NCBI RefSeq assembly: GCF_000350225.1
Contig: NW_005179156.1
Span: 1 to 64,000 of the forward strand
DNA length: 64,000 nucleotides
Reading direction: 5' to 3'
From: Chondrus crispus
Lineage: Eukaryota > Rhodophyta > Florideophyceae > Gigartinales > Gigartinaceae
Shown here: positions 1 through 11,219 of the stretch, piece by piece
How the letters are laid out: each line of letters starts with the position of its first letter
How positions within the stretch are numbered: the stretch's first letter is position 1
Notes under the pieces: generated by a model
The model's input: the letters and a program-made list of their open reading frames with translations, nothing else
What the model was told of the DNA's origin: nothing
Databases searched by the model: none
Program-made: the position numbers and the translations under genes

Positions 1-137
1 AATTCCTCCACTTGCCTTCCGCCCCCGCCCGCTGCCTGCCCTCCGAACCTCGGCCTCCTCAACGCTCTCAGCAGACGTTTCCACAATCCGCTCTACTTCA
101 CTATCATCCCTGGCCCCCCATACCCACCCCTCCGCTC
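1..137. other. Window edge, no gene recognised
   Basis: C-rich, low-complexity sequence to the left of the DXS fragment. The short frames here do not resemble the DXS C-terminal domain, which should follow if the gene were intact. I see no promoter, RNA gene or repeat that I can name. Confidence 0.4.
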
Positions 138-1373
138 TCACCTCGCTTCGACAGAGAGACAGTCGCATGCCCCCGACCCCTCGCTACCCTTGACCGTGAC
201 AGGGATGGTGTTCGCCTCCAAAGCTTCGGCTGCTTTCACGCTCTCCAAGAGCCTGGTTCCTAGACTGAGAATTGCGACTGAACCCTCCTTCGGGCTTGGA
301 GCTTTGTTGCGAATGATGCGACCCTTGCCAATCGCAATCGCATGACCTCCTTCTGGCATCACATCATACTTGCCACCAAGCTTCTGATTAATAACGTCAA
401 GACCCACCCCAACTCCACGAGGGTAGCGCACGACAGAGGGGCTATCGTTAATTGCCAATGATGTGGCGACCATATTTTGTAGCTCACACTCATCGCTGGG
501 GGCCATGATTATCATGTTAGGAATGCAACCAATGTACGCAAGATCAAATGAGCCATGATGCGTTGGTCCGTCGTTTCCGACGAGTCCCGCGCGGTCCAGA
601 ATGAATCGTACAGGCAACTTTTGAATGGAAACGTCGTGAATGAGTTGATCGTAACCTCGTTGCAGGAAGGTTGAGTAGATGCAACAGAACGGCTTGTATC
701 CCTCGCATGCCATGCCTCCAGCCATCGTCACTGCGGGTTGCTCAGCAATGCCGACATCGTGGCACCGCTTCAGAAAACGTTCCCCGAAAATATTTAAACC
801 AGTGCCTCCGGGCATGGCCGCTGTAATGGCGACAACCTTGCGATCATGTTCGGCCTCAGCGATCAATGCTTTTGAAAAGACGGAGGTATAGCTGGGGGTC
901 TGGGAGACACTCTTATGCTGCTTCCTGGTGCCGACGTCAAAACGGGCGACACCGTGGTATTTGTCTAGGGAAGCCTCCGCGGGGGGGTATCCCTTGCCCT
1001 TTTCAGTCTTGACATGGATCAAGACGGGTTTGTTGCCAGGCATGTCGCGGACGTTCTCGAGTACGGGAACAAGGGTATCAAGTTTGTGTCCATCAATGGG
1101 ACCAACATAATAAAAACCAAGCTCCTCGAAAAGCGTACCTCCCTGCGCCATGATGCCCCTCGTATATTCGTCAAACTGCGCTGCGACGTCCTGGATCTCC
1201 TCTGGGAAGAGCTTGGAGAAGCTTTTGGCCATACCTCTCATATCCTGGAACGGCCTCGATGACATGAGGCGAGAAGTATAATCACTGAGAGCACCTGACG
1301 GACGAACGCCGGCGACCGTTTTGGTGCCTGTGGGCAGAGATACTTGGTCGTTATCGTTAAGAATGACAATCAT
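138..1373 (-). pseudogene. dxs: Fragment of 1-deoxy-D-xylulose-5-phosphate synthase (DXS)
   Basis: DXS condenses pyruvate and glyceraldehyde 3-phosphate with thiamine diphosphate, the first step of the plastid MEP isoprenoid pathway. About 390 codons match the middle of the family: the ILNDN segment after the ThDP motif, the YVGPIDGH and THVKT-like stretch (here [14 protein letters not shown]), then the transketolase pyrimidine-domain motifs [13 protein letters not shown] and [13 protein letters not shown]. The N-terminal third with the plastid transit peptide and GDG ThDP motif is absent, and homology stops near position 198 after a TIPVTV segment, so the third domain is lost; the last 20 or so codons are unrelated. 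The normally conserved His in EQHAVT is Pro, and TAAMGGGTG reads TAAMPGGTG. No good splice sites are visible at either break. I read it as a truncated pseudogene; an exon of a split gene is less likely. Confidence 0.8.
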
Positions 1374-1472
1374 ATGGTTGAAACATTACCGTCTTCGGCC
1401 GGGGTTTCTCTTTCACTACATCCACGATGTACATCATACATGCGTCATAAAACACATCAAAAATATATTTTT

Positions 1473-1940
1473 TTATATATGGATGAAGGAAGTATTTTGC
1501 CACATCGCTACCTTTTTCCTGTCCAGACGGACCCAAAACTGTGACCGAAAACACGAATGGGTTTTCACCACCTTTTTGATTCTGACGCTCTGCGCGACTT
1601 TTGCGACGTCGTACACGGCGTCTCCCGCGAGCGTGAGGGCATCTCTCTGTGCGCCGCGCATGTCGATGAGGGCGATGCCGCCGTGCACGCGGGCGAGGAC
1701 GTTGATGGGGACGGGGTCGCCGTGGATGACGCGGGCGGCGCGGCCGCGGCGGCCACGCGCGTACGCGCGGAGGAGGGGGAGCAGGGCGTCGAAGTGGGCG
1801 GCGGGGAGCCCGGCAGCGAGGTCTCCAAAGCCACAAACCGGTCCATTTTCCGTTGCGTAAATTTGCAGTTTCCCTGTCATGGTGATTGAGAACGAATTCC
1901 GCCACCCAGTCACGTGCAAATCCACATCTCCAGAAATCAT
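1473..1940 (-). pseudogene. Fragment of a phosphotransferase (choline/APH-kinase-like) gene
   Basis: The frame contains a kinase-like catalytic core: VIHGDPVPINVL (Brenner-type HGD....N motif) followed by GGIALIDMRG (metal-binding D) and a GDAVYDVAKVAQS segment. This order is typical of the phosphotransferase-enzyme family that includes choline and aminoglycoside kinases, especially versions linked to sugar-nucleotide or capsule-type proteins. Recognisable homology covers roughly 1590-1880 only. The N-lobe with the nucleotide-binding loop is missing, and the sequence after VAQS is unrelated. GC content is clearly higher than in the flanks, so the piece looks imported. Substrate cannot be inferred. 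It lies between the DXS and beta-propeller fragments in the same orientation. Confidence is good for the fold, poor for function. Confidence 0.55.
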
Positions 1941-2042
1941 CTTCGGCTTGCGCGGTTCGGTAGGGAACCGATATTTTATCTCCCCATCAAAACTGGGCTT
2001 CGACAGTCGAGCTATGAAAACGGCAGCAGAGTACTCCGATTC

Positions 2043-2738
2043 TCAGTATCCGCCAAGCTTGTAACCCGGGAAACCCATGTTCGTGTTTCCGCCAACGGTA
2101 ATCAGAAAATCGCCGTCCTGGCTAAACACTAATCCGTTCACTGAGTGGTCATGATTGGAGACAGGAATGCCACTGACGATTCGCTTGTCGTACACCAAGC
2201 AGACGCCTGAGTCTGTTGGATCAGTGCCCGGCTTCAAACGGCCAACGGCTTCATTCGAACATATGTCCTTGATGCTCCGATCTACACGTTCCCGCTCATT
2301 CCAGAATATCGTACTTGTCGATGCGTATGGTTTCATCTCCTTGTCACGCGGATCGAATGTTATGGCGAGAATATCCCGGGCAGCAGGAATACTGTTTTTT
2401 GTGTACTTAGCATCTTTCAATGCTTTAGAGTGACATTGTGATGTCATCTTAAGAGTATCCACGTCGTACTCCACCAATTGGACGGTGCCACCCAGAGTAC
2501 CAAGGTAGATATTCCCATCTTGTCCAATCGCAACAGAAGGAGGCAGCTCAAGGGTGTCCAACAGACTGCCATTCGCTTTCTTCAGTGCCGTCGTAGTGAA
2601 TCCAATGGAATCACATGACTGAGTGGAGGTGGGGTGGATCGGTGTGTGCGATGTCGCGGGAGTACTTTTAGCGATTCGCTCGGAAGTGTTGCGTGCCGGA
2701 AATACGTAGGGAAGCTTATTTACGGTAGTTATTGCATG
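2043..2738 (-). pseudogene. Fragment of a glucose/sorbosone-dehydrogenase-like beta-propeller protein
   Basis: An open frame runs from about 2756 to the stop at 2043, with its first Met at 2561. It contains PPSVAIGQDGNIYLGTLGG, a propeller blade motif (P.S..fG.DG.LY.G...G), then AITFDPRD, and ends in NHDHSVNGLVFSQDGD and VGGNTNMGFPG. That last pair is characteristic of large secreted proteins with a PQQ-type glucose/sorbosone dehydrogenase domain. The match stops right after GGY at a TGA, whereas family members continue with several more blades, so the 3' half is missing. No Met or signal peptide is seen upstream, so the 5' end is lost too. It is probably a fragment; whether it is transcribed is unknown. 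Confidence 0.6.
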
Positions 2739-2756
2739 CGCGCGTAAAGATTGGCG

Positions 2757-3169
2757 TCAGCAACAAGGCGGAAGACCAGGTTGATGCGAGGCTCGAGCTC
2801 GCGCTGTCTTCTCTGTCGTCGACGACCACGTTGCGCATAGGTTACTTGAAAGTCAGAATCGGATACTTCTCACTTCATCAAATCTGCCACCGCCTTGGCA
2901 CAGCTTCCGTCAACTGCCCGGGGAAGGGGCCCTGTCAATGTTAGTTTACGAGTCAGTTTACGCACTTGAAGCGCATCGCTTCCTCTGACCTCTGGCCCTC
3001 TACGCAACCCGTCAACCAGCGCAAGAAGCGCAAGCAGCAAAGTGGTATTGCTTTGCTGCACGTGACTTGCCCACCATCTTCTCGTCTCAACCAATACCAA
3101 GTTGACTGCCGAGCTCCAAATTCCACCCCCTCGCCTCCAACCTCCATCTAAACTATGGACTTGGACGCA
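2757..3169. other. Intergenic, nothing recognised
   Basis: About 400 bp with no convincing coding frame, repeat or RNA gene. Frames on both strands lack family motifs and overlap each other. Confidence 0.4.
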
Positions 3170-3418
3170 AGTTGCGTGCAGAGTGAGTGCACTACGAAAT
3201 GCGATGCAGCATGCAATGCACAGTGCACTCACCTCGCACTCCAGGTTACATAGCAATTTCGGAGTGCAGTATGAGTGCAGGACTATCATACACTCATGCC
3301 GCGCTCTGGGTGCACTCCAAGTGCCACCAATAGGAAGTTGTGTGGCCAACAGCGGCAACAATTCGCGTTCACAGTGCACTCAAATATGCTAAAAATCTCA
3401 AACTGCACTGTAGGTACA
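3170..3418. repeat. Cluster of degenerate GAGTGCA/TGCACTC motifs
   Basis: Within about 250 bp the heptamer-like words GAGTGCA, AGTGCAC, TGCACTC and GTGCACTC recur many times on both strands, for example at 3183-3192, 3220-3232, 3262-3280, 3320-3326, 3374-3381 and 3402-3407. Spacing is irregular, so this is not a simple tandem repeat. Two occurrences form the palindrome AGTGCACT. It could be a subterminal binding-site array of a DNA transposon or a degraded satellite. Confidence 0.5.
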
Positions 3419-5210
3419 CTCAAAAAATTTAATTTTTTTCTTCTAGGGTCCGGGGCTGGAGGGAAAACACTTCCGCGCGACCGGCTAGGCCTTGCCCTGC
3501 GCAAGCGGAAGCCGCCTAACGACATTGGTTGGCCATTCCGTACGGTTTGGGTGACGCGGGCTGCTCCGCTGCCCCTGCAGACCCGAATTTCCGCCCGGTC
3601 CTTCACGAGGACACAATACCGGAAAAAGGGCAACGTTTTTCCCTCTAGCAAATAGGGAAAAAATCGTAGCCCCAATCCGAGAACGGATTCGTCCTCTTGA
3701 GGTCGTTGCCGACCCGGGGGTGTCAAAACATGGGAGACCTCATTTGGAAACCAGAACGGTTTCTATTCGTTTCCTGCAGTTTCTTTCAGTTTCCAAACCA
3801 GAGTCACTGGGAAGTGGTCTACTGAGCGGTTCTTGCCTACCTTTCGGATGGCAGAGGCGCGTAGCCCACCGGGAGGGCGCGCGACGTACCGTGGCGGACT
3901 GTGCGGTGACGCCTCCGCAAATTTATGGAGGAAAACTATGAGGAGATCTTGGAAAAACGGCCAGCCTTTCGGGGGTGAAGTCGAAAGTGGGGATTTCTCC
4001 CGCTGTTTACGCGCCGCTATACCCCTCGCATAAGGCGAAAACCGCCCCACGGGGGTAGCCGGCAAACCGTATGGTCATGGGCGAAGCAGGCCACCCTACA
4101 GTACCCCCGGGACTGAGTTCTCTCTCAGTCGCCCGAGGGACTACTGTATGCAGTCAGGGCCGACAAGTTGCCCGCCATGAGGATAGGGAAAAATTGTAGC
4201 CCCCTCTCGAGGACTGCACCGCCCACAAGGTACCAGCCCGGGCATGGGGGTACCGGCGCCGTCAAACCGTCAAGGATAAACTCCCTGTGGGGAGCCCAGG
4301 AGCGGTGTGAACCGCAACCAAACGGGGTACAGACCCCGGATCCGCGCATGTGTGGCCCTCAGTGCACGGGCGGCGGTTTAAAAAAACCACCGATTTTGGG
4401 GAGCACCCAATGGGAGCTCGTCAAAAAAGCAAAACGCCGCACGGAAAATTCAGGCACGTTTTACTAAGAAAAACGCCGATTTTACCGCAAACCGTCGGTG
4501 GGGATGGGCATCTCGTGCTGCGCAGGGACGGGAAACCACCTCCACAGGACCGCGCCGCACCCACTGGGAGGTCATCCACCGCGGCCCGCGCAGTCGGAGG
4601 GGCACCGAGACCGACAGGAAAAATTCGGGGAGACCCGTGGGAGCCAGGAGAAGAGGAAGAGGAGACAAATTACCGTAACGGAGGGGGCTTCCGGTCGCTA
4701 CCCTCACCGACCCGGTCGACCTTAATCGGGGTGCTGACGCTGGGCGGAGGGTTGAGACCCCGTGAGCGTCGCGGCCACAGGGTCGGTCTCAACCGCACGA
4801 AAGGACTATATCCTCGGACCCTGTGAGGGTGGCCGACGTTCGGGATTGACCGCCATGCGGGAGCGTTTCCGCAACCACCGCATGGTCCGTACGGAGACAC
4901 CGTTGGCCAGAAAGCCCCCGGTTATCCGCTTGTGGGAGATAGTCTCCCGGCCTCGTCACTGAGCCTCCCACGGGGCTTTATGTACCGACGGGCGGAGCAA
5001 GCCGGAGCCCCCATATAGAAAAATATATATATATGGGAGGACGGCGGGGCCCGGGAGAGAAGGATACGCAGGACCGACGAGAGGACACGAAGGAGAAAGG
5101 AAGCACACCGTTTGTCGGCAGAGGGCCACGCTCAAGGGCCGGGAAAGCCGTATATCGGTTATGCGCCCGCGCCAGCTCCCAGGTACCTCGCTGGCTCATC
5201 CAGGTTGGGA

Positions 5211-5228
5211 GGCCGCGTTTCCGCGGCC
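5211..5228. repeat. Hairpin box 1, GGCCGCG stem
   Basis: GGCCGCGTTTCCGCGGCC is a 7-bp perfect inverted repeat. A near-identical box lies at 5409-5426 with one changed loop base. Confidence 0.6.
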
Positions 5229-5408
5229 GTCTCGTCAACCTGGGGACAGGGGACCGGAATGGACGTACCGCGGGTGGACCTTGGCTCCGCGGGAGCGCCG
5301 ACAGCGTTGTTAATCTCGCCAGCGCCCCTCCTCTGCGCGGTTCGGAATATGACCGCCACCGCGGGTATGGATGCGGGTTTGAAGTTTCCAGGGAGGTAAC
5401 CGCTGTAC

Positions 5409-5426
5409 GGCCGCGTCTCCGCGGCC
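5409..5426. repeat. Hairpin box 2, GGCCGCG stem
   Basis: GGCCGCGTCTCCGCGGCC has the same stem as the box at 5211-5228, about 200 bp away; only the loop differs. The flanking sequence also shares short matches. Confidence 0.6.
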
Positions 5427-5719
5427 GCCCTGGTCTCCGTACCGGGTGGAAGGGCAGTCACAGCCGGCACGGGTTTTAGTCTACCGCGACGGGGACGTGT
5501 CGCGAAGTAAGGAAGGGGGTCTGTAGTACAATTGCGCGGAGGCGACGGTGCCACCGCTGCTTCCCCGGCGTACAGTGATCTCGGGTTTAAGCGCCAGCAC
5601 AACCCTAAGGAGTTGTATTTACAGCTGGTGGCCGGTGCGGAGAACAGTAATACTCCACCGGCTACCCGTGTGTAATCCGTACGGTCATAAGTAGTAATTA
5701 GTAGTTAATAGCACAAATT

Positions 5720-5812
5720 TATTAATTGTGTACAGTAGCTGGTATACAGTAAGTAACAGCTACTGTAGCGGGACAGGTGTCCTGGCGTCCCACTTAGGGG
5801 TTAAGACCGGGG
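5720..5812 (-). repeat. Conserved retroelement tail-like segment
   Basis: The segment shares an ordered set of words with 14590-14680 and its copy at 28100-28190: an AT-rich ATTAAT/TTTAAT block, a TACAGTA inverted pair, GGGACAGGTGTCC (GGGACATGTGTCC in the other), GGCGTCCC and GGGGTTAAGACC. In the other two loci it lies downstream of the minus-strand endonuclease ORF, so it looks like the 3' untranslated tail of that non-LTR element family. Confidence 0.45.
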
Positions 5813-6139
5813 GCACCTGCCCCGTCCCAGTAAAGAGGAGGTAGACTCGCCTCCCTTCCCTTTACGGCTAAGTGCTAACACCGTTCCGGTTTTCCTTTAG
5901 CTCGGGCTTCTAACCCGTGACCGGCCGTCCGCGTATAACACCACCGACCGGCTGCGCGTCACCGGCCACGTGAGCCTTCCCTCTTTTCGAGTCCATTCGT
6001 ACGGTTTTTATCCGCGCGTGGGTAACCCAGCGTCGCGTGCTCCCTCACCTCTAACTCCCCTCGTTCCGAGTGGTCGCGACGAAGGTAGTTATACCACATA
6101 CGGAGCCATCGGTCGCGGTGCATCACTTGGGAGCGTTTA
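5813..6139. other. Spacer before the transposase remnant, no gene seen
   Basis: No coding frame with family motifs. A direct repeat of the hairpin kind seen upstream is absent. The transposase homology begins abruptly near 6140. Confidence 0.35.
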
Positions 6140-8366
6140 ATGCTGCTTTTACAAGGGGGTTTGAGGCCAGTGCCGGACGCGTTTGTAGCCGCTGACAGAG
6201 GATACAATTCAAAAGAAAGCATTGCTTTTGTGTCAAATGTTCTTGGTGCGAGCCTCATTGGCACGCACAAACGTGACCTATGGTTCCATACGTCTTCGGT
6301 GACGGACCAATATCTCGTCGCCATCGTGGGATGGTCGTATCGGAAAAGGGTTGTAGGGCTGTGTACTTAGCTCGTTTGAAAGGGTCCGCATCCAACGGAA
6401 ATATGCGATCGATAGAGGCTTGTCTCTATAGAGAAAGCTGTTCAGGCCGAATTGCGGCCATGGGGCACAATAACGCCTCGCTTTTCCTGTCACGCTGCTT
6501 TACTGATGTTCTGAAAAAGACCTTCAGATCTCCCGACGCTATTGTGAGGGTGAAAGATAGTCTTCAGGTGTACGACGAAAGTCGCGAGAATTTAAGGGAA
6601 GGGCAGCGCGAGACTCGTGCCACAAAGATGAGGAGTACAGCTAATGTTGCTGTGGACCAGCTTCTACGTCGGGTTACAATGCTCACATACCTACAGTCCG
6701 AGGATCCAGTTTGCTTTTTACTTCGGGCGTTTCGCTTCACGTCTCGCACTGGTCACAGCTTTTTAAACGCCATAGCTCGTGACTTCGACAAGCACATGAA
6801 GGGGCTCGCCTATAAGTTGGCAGGTATTAGAATAACAGCAGGGGCAGATATGCTGCCTGCCGATATTGCAGATGCCGAGAAGTGCGTCAGGGAGCGTTGG
6901 GATTCTCTGATGCATGTGGTGGGTTTGCGTGAGAAAGTTTTGACGCAGCCGAACTCAGGCGGGATCTGTCTCACCAAATTGCCGGCTACTCGGTAAGTAA
7001 GATAAACTCGCTGAATAAGACTGAGCTGCAACGAGACCTTGGGGCCTTTGAGAGGCAGCTTGATGCCCGTGCCCCGAAAGCACTGCTCGTCGCGGCGTTG
7101 CTTCAAACGCAATTGGACATACGGAACGGCACAATTAATCTGGAAGGTACTACAGATGAACAGCGTCCGGAGGCAGAGTTGCTGGTAGAGGCGGAGAAGG
7201 TTGTATGCGAGGCTCTAAGGGAGGCTGCAGTCGGCGCTTGCGTTATGAAACCTCACGTGATTACAATGGGCATGCGGGAAGGCAGCCGAAATGAGATGGA
7301 AATATTGAAAGCTCTCAGAGAATTTTTGCTTAGACGACAGCTTTCTGTACAGGAAGCGGCATATGCCCGGCCGTTTGATTCCTTTGTTTTTCTGAAGGAC
7401 AGTGGCAGACGATGTGTCGTCAGATACATGCATTGCGTCGGGCTGGTAGAAAGCAAGACGACTTCAATTATCGCTGACAGCCCTGATGCTGTTATAGCTG
7501 CAACTGACAAAGACGATACAATTGTGGTCATGCCGGTCGAGGTCAAAACAATGACTTCCGTTTCAACTGTTGGGGCTGCGACGGATTTGAAGGAGAAATA
7601 CGGGGCCTTTTTATGCATCGAAAACGTAGGAGTTGGTGAGAGAAGCAACGAACTATTCCAAGAATTAGTACCTACGACGCAGTACCGAGAGCAAGTGCTG
7701 CATCACGAGGCAACCCTCGGAGTTAATCACGTCATGTTTGTTGTTGGCACGGGTGGTTCTATGACGGAGGGGCGGATTGTATATGTCTGTATTATACAAT
7801 TTTCTTAGCAGTTTCGGCATAAGTACACTTATGCTTTGGACTGTGTACGAAAAGCTGCGTTTGAGTGGATAGGAGGGGAGGCCAAGTACATACCGAAAGA
7901 GTTCGACAATCATCTCAAGAATACTCATGCATCAGACATTCACAGCTTCATGTCTTATTATAACTTGAGCCAAGCTCTACGGAAATCTGTCATAGAAAGA
8001 GGGTCACCAATACCGCGTAGTTGCATGATTCGTCTATCTGCGACAGTGTATTGGAACCATTTGAAGGGGGGTGTAGACGTGATGTCCCGATATATGAAAA
8101 CAATTGCTCGGTCGAATATCAGCGAGAATTCGGTGGTGTCTATAGTGGGAAGGCTCCTGTCCATTCAGGTGAGCAATGCGGTAGTTGCATATAGATTATA
8201 TCAAGCAAGAAGGCGAAATATTTTGCCACGTCCAGACGACGTAGAAGACCAGGGACGACGAGGATATTTTTATTTCAGACGCCGTCTGTCACAAAGTGAG
8301 ACTTTTGGACGCTTCGTGAGGATGCTTGCTAGAGAGTGGGTTGAAGACACACAAGGAGTTGGATGA
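6140..8366 (+). pseudogene. PiggyBac-like DDE transposase with nuclease-like segment, decayed
   Basis: Parts of one transposase read in successive frames. 6140-6280 carries ADRGYNSKES and GTHKRD. The reading then shifts near 6280 into VFGDGPISRRHRG and YRESCSGRIAAMGHNN (6280-6950), and shifts again near 6950 into a helical linker. A segment at 7098-7550 has SPDAVIA followed by PVEVK, the PD...ExK signature of restriction-like nucleases. 7836-8366 ends with WNHLKGGVDVMSR, resembling the GGVD box near the C-terminus of piggyBac-type transposases. There is an in-frame TAG at 7806-7808. The N-terminus with the first catalytic Asp is missing. It is non-functional here. Assignment to piggyBac-like rather than another DDE family rests on the GGVD box and motif order. 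Confidence 0.55.
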
Positions 8367-11219
8367 ACGCATGCTGGCTCTGAAAGGCAGAACTCCAAGT
8401 TAAAGCCTCTATTCTGCAGAGATGCGGCCAGTCGATATAATTCGGGTCCTCACAAAGCTAGAAGGCTGAACAGCACCATCGATCATACGAGCATAGTTGC
8501 ACAGCCAACGTACTGTGTTCTATGCTCATAGGCATTGCGTGACACTAAAAACGGCAAACCAAAGGTGAAACGAAAGGGCTCGAGACAAGTGGAATGGTGG
8601 CAGACATGCCGACAAGCGGTCTGTTCTGTTTGTTGGACCGATTGGCACACCAAATACAGACTTAAGCGCGCTGAGCCGAGTGCCGGTGACGTTAGAGACT
8701 TTGAAAGGCGTTTACATGTAAGGAAGCGTGTTTCGTAAGGCAGAAACAAAAATCGATGAGTGGCGATTAGAAAAATAGTTGATGTGTTTGTTAGAGCTAC
8801 CTTTTTGTTTTTGTTTCTTAAAGATAATCGTTGCTTCCTGAAGTGCATGTTACTGATTCCCTGAGCTTTACTGTGACACAATTGCGTTCAGAGACAGCAC
8901 TGCCTTTGATTTAATGAGAATACTATTTACAGTGGGAATAGGTCTCGAAGAACATGTTGGCTGAGGTGGCGATTAGCATAGTGAAGTAGAATGTCATCTA
9001 TAAAAAAGTCCAGTGTAGGGGTCTATATCACACAGTTGACCGTGTGGAACAAATAGAATTGGTTGAACCTTGTCGTGATGAAGGGCCCCAAGAAATGAGA
9101 GAAAGAACACAAATGTAGGAGAACGCGCAGAACATGCGGTCAAAGGTGCTTGACATCAAGTACGGTGATGTTAAAATTGTGAGGTTTTTGATGTTTTGTT
9201 GATCTAATATGCACAGAGGCAGTAGATGTTCGACAAAAGTGACCAAACGTGACCTAAGGTGCTCTAAAACGAAGTAGAATCTGCAAATTGAAGATCTCGT
9301 AGACGGGTGTAGTCGACTATTTGAGAACGCTGGCCCGAAAACACAAAACGGGGCAAGGACTTTTTTTTGAAGAGCTCGTGTTCAGGAAAAAGAAGGGCTC
9401 CACAGATATAAGTACATTCACCGGAAAGAAGAACTCGAGACGATGCCACAGACATATTTTTCGTGTCTTAACTCTTACATTTCGACACATTTATGCGAAA
9501 AAAACCCTAAAGGGGCATATCGAGACCGTCTACAAAACCGAGCACAGGGGTAATCAGGCGGATGTGAAAACTCGCGGAAAACTCACATGTCCAGAGTTTT
9601 CGGTATGCTGTGAGTTTTGCAAAACTCGTCTGAAATTTTTGCAATCAGAAAATCCGAGCAAAGTCGCGGCCAAAACACGTGTTTTCGCGACTTTACGGAC
9701 AACGTTAATGTATAAATTTTGCAAAAAAAAGCCGGCCTCATATGAGGTCAATCGCTTTGCGTCTAGACACAAGTGGGGTCCAGCACAGAAGTACTGTAGT
9801 GGAAAGGGTAGGCTTCCAGCTTGCTCAAACGCATAAAGGCATGATGAGGTTGTAAAGATTGTTCTGTCTTGTTTTTGCTCTTGTTTTCTTTCCATGAACT
9901 GCACAGAGTCTTGTTGCCCAAATGGCCTCCTTGTAGCCTGCTCACTCTCCGTTTTGCAATAGGTCTGCCTCGTAGGCAGTTTTAATTAGCTGTGAGTTCC
10001 AAAAGACGAGAAAGTATGTTGAAAGTGGCACTTTTGATGTGTGCTATCTCTGCTTTGTACCACAGCGAATTGCTTCTGCCAGAATCAGAAGCCGAACCTC
10101 ACAAGACTGCCACACTCGTTTCAAGGGTAATGAAAAAACCCCTGTTTCGTTCTTTCTCCTCGTGCTCATGAGATTATTGGCATTGTTGCTAAAAGGTACA
10201 TAGGCCAGTGCCCACTGATAGATAGTGTACCGACTAATCTTGGTTGCACACCACAGTGCATGAATTTCCACGACATGCAGCTTACAAATGGAAAAGTGTC
10301 AAGACACTGTCTTGAGTCAAGACATCCTTTTTACCCGCAGCGGGTCTTGAGGTGCATCCTTCGAAGAGTAAAACTTCTTACGGAACATCAGAATTGCAAT
10401 TTTGAATACACTGCAAGACTGATATTCCAACGGAGTTTCAATGCCCACTTGCCAGTTCAGACGGGCGTTTTGATTTCTAAGATTCCAACAACGTTTCAAG
10501 GTTGCTCAAAAAAGCTTCTTTTCCAGACACTTCTAAAAACGACCGGATTGGACAGTAAGTCCCGACAAACCTCCATCCTTCCGTAACACATATTCAAGTG
10601 CGGTGGGGAGGGTGCATTTCTCCTTCTTAGTGTCTATCGGTCAGTTAGTAACAGAGGTAGGGATGCTGTTGCGGAGAGCGAGAAGCGTGTTCACGCGCTT
10701 ACGAGGGAGGGCTTCTGTGCACAGGTCCAGGCAACTGCTTATTGGTGAGGCGTTACAGCGTTCCAAGGAGTAAAATGGGCATCCTGTGTGAGATTCTTGA
10801 ATAGTAGCAACTTCGGGTTAAGAGCAGCATGAAGGGTTGGCACAGGGTGCTCTTATATCGTGGTCCCCACTGTATGTACTATCGTTTGTCCAGCACGATC
10901 CTCTGCAGTACCACACAGCTTCAATTCATCAGACGCATCAGAGATCCATCGTGATGATGGAAAGTGAGGCACTTATCAAGAGCACATGAAGCGGAACGAC
11001 TTTATTGCCTTACGGACATTACAGCTACATTCAAACTTACCAATGGATAGTACTATATGCGGTGCAACCGAATTGCTTCTGTTTAAAACGGCTGCTGAGG
11101 GAGTTAAATCATTGCTCAAGGGCCGTTGATTCTTGCCTGATACGCAGCTAGGAAGATATCTCATGCTACTGTGCGACCGGCACGAATGAAAGCCAGGGGA
11201 TAGCCGGGGACACAGCGCT
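8367..11219. other. Non-coding part of duplicated unit, copy A
   Basis: About 2.85 kb between the transposase end and the secreted-protein gene. Frames are short and carry no family motif; several look coding only because both strands are open. It contains A-rich and T-rich patches and the inverted repeat at 9661-9695, but I see no RNA gene. The matching stretch of copy B is 21579-24431 and is essentially identical. Confidence 0.5.
9661..9695. repeat. Long inverted repeat with CACGTG core
   Basis: AAAGTCGCG and CGCGACTTT flank AAAACACGTGTTTT, a 14-bp perfect palindrome; only three bases (GCC) are unpaired. The same structure recurs in copy B at 22873-22907. It could be a cruciform, a transposase-binding site or a bHLH/bZIP-type (E/G-box) site. 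Confidence 0.7.

Larger units (their letters stand above)
3430..5719. repeat. GC-rich non-coding repeat-like block
   Basis: A 2.3-kb stretch without a supportable gene. Frames on both strands are short, arginine/proline-rich and overlapping. Internal repetition is visible: an ATAGGGAAAAA(A)T.GTAGCCCC block occurs near 3652-3675 and again near 4182-4203, and two hairpin-forming GGCCGCGTNTCCGCGGCC boxes lie at 5211-5228 and 5409-5426. A short AT run (5025-5036) interrupts the GC-rich DNA. It may be the untranslated part of a retroelement whose tail is the 5720-5812 segment. Confidence 0.4.

Noticed and set aside
679..1262. Several plus-strand ORFs of 60-80 codons
   Set aside because: They are shadows of the DXS frame on the other strand and show no family motif.
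1344..1905. Overlapping ORFs on both strands up to 182 codons
   Set aside because: High GC leaves several frames open; only one (1473-1940, minus) carries kinase motifs.
9321..9836. 171-codon plus-strand ORF (and copy at 22533-23048)
   Set aside because: Lys/Arg-rich, no recognisable domain, overlapped by a 116-codon ORF on the other strand; identity between copies only reflects the duplication.
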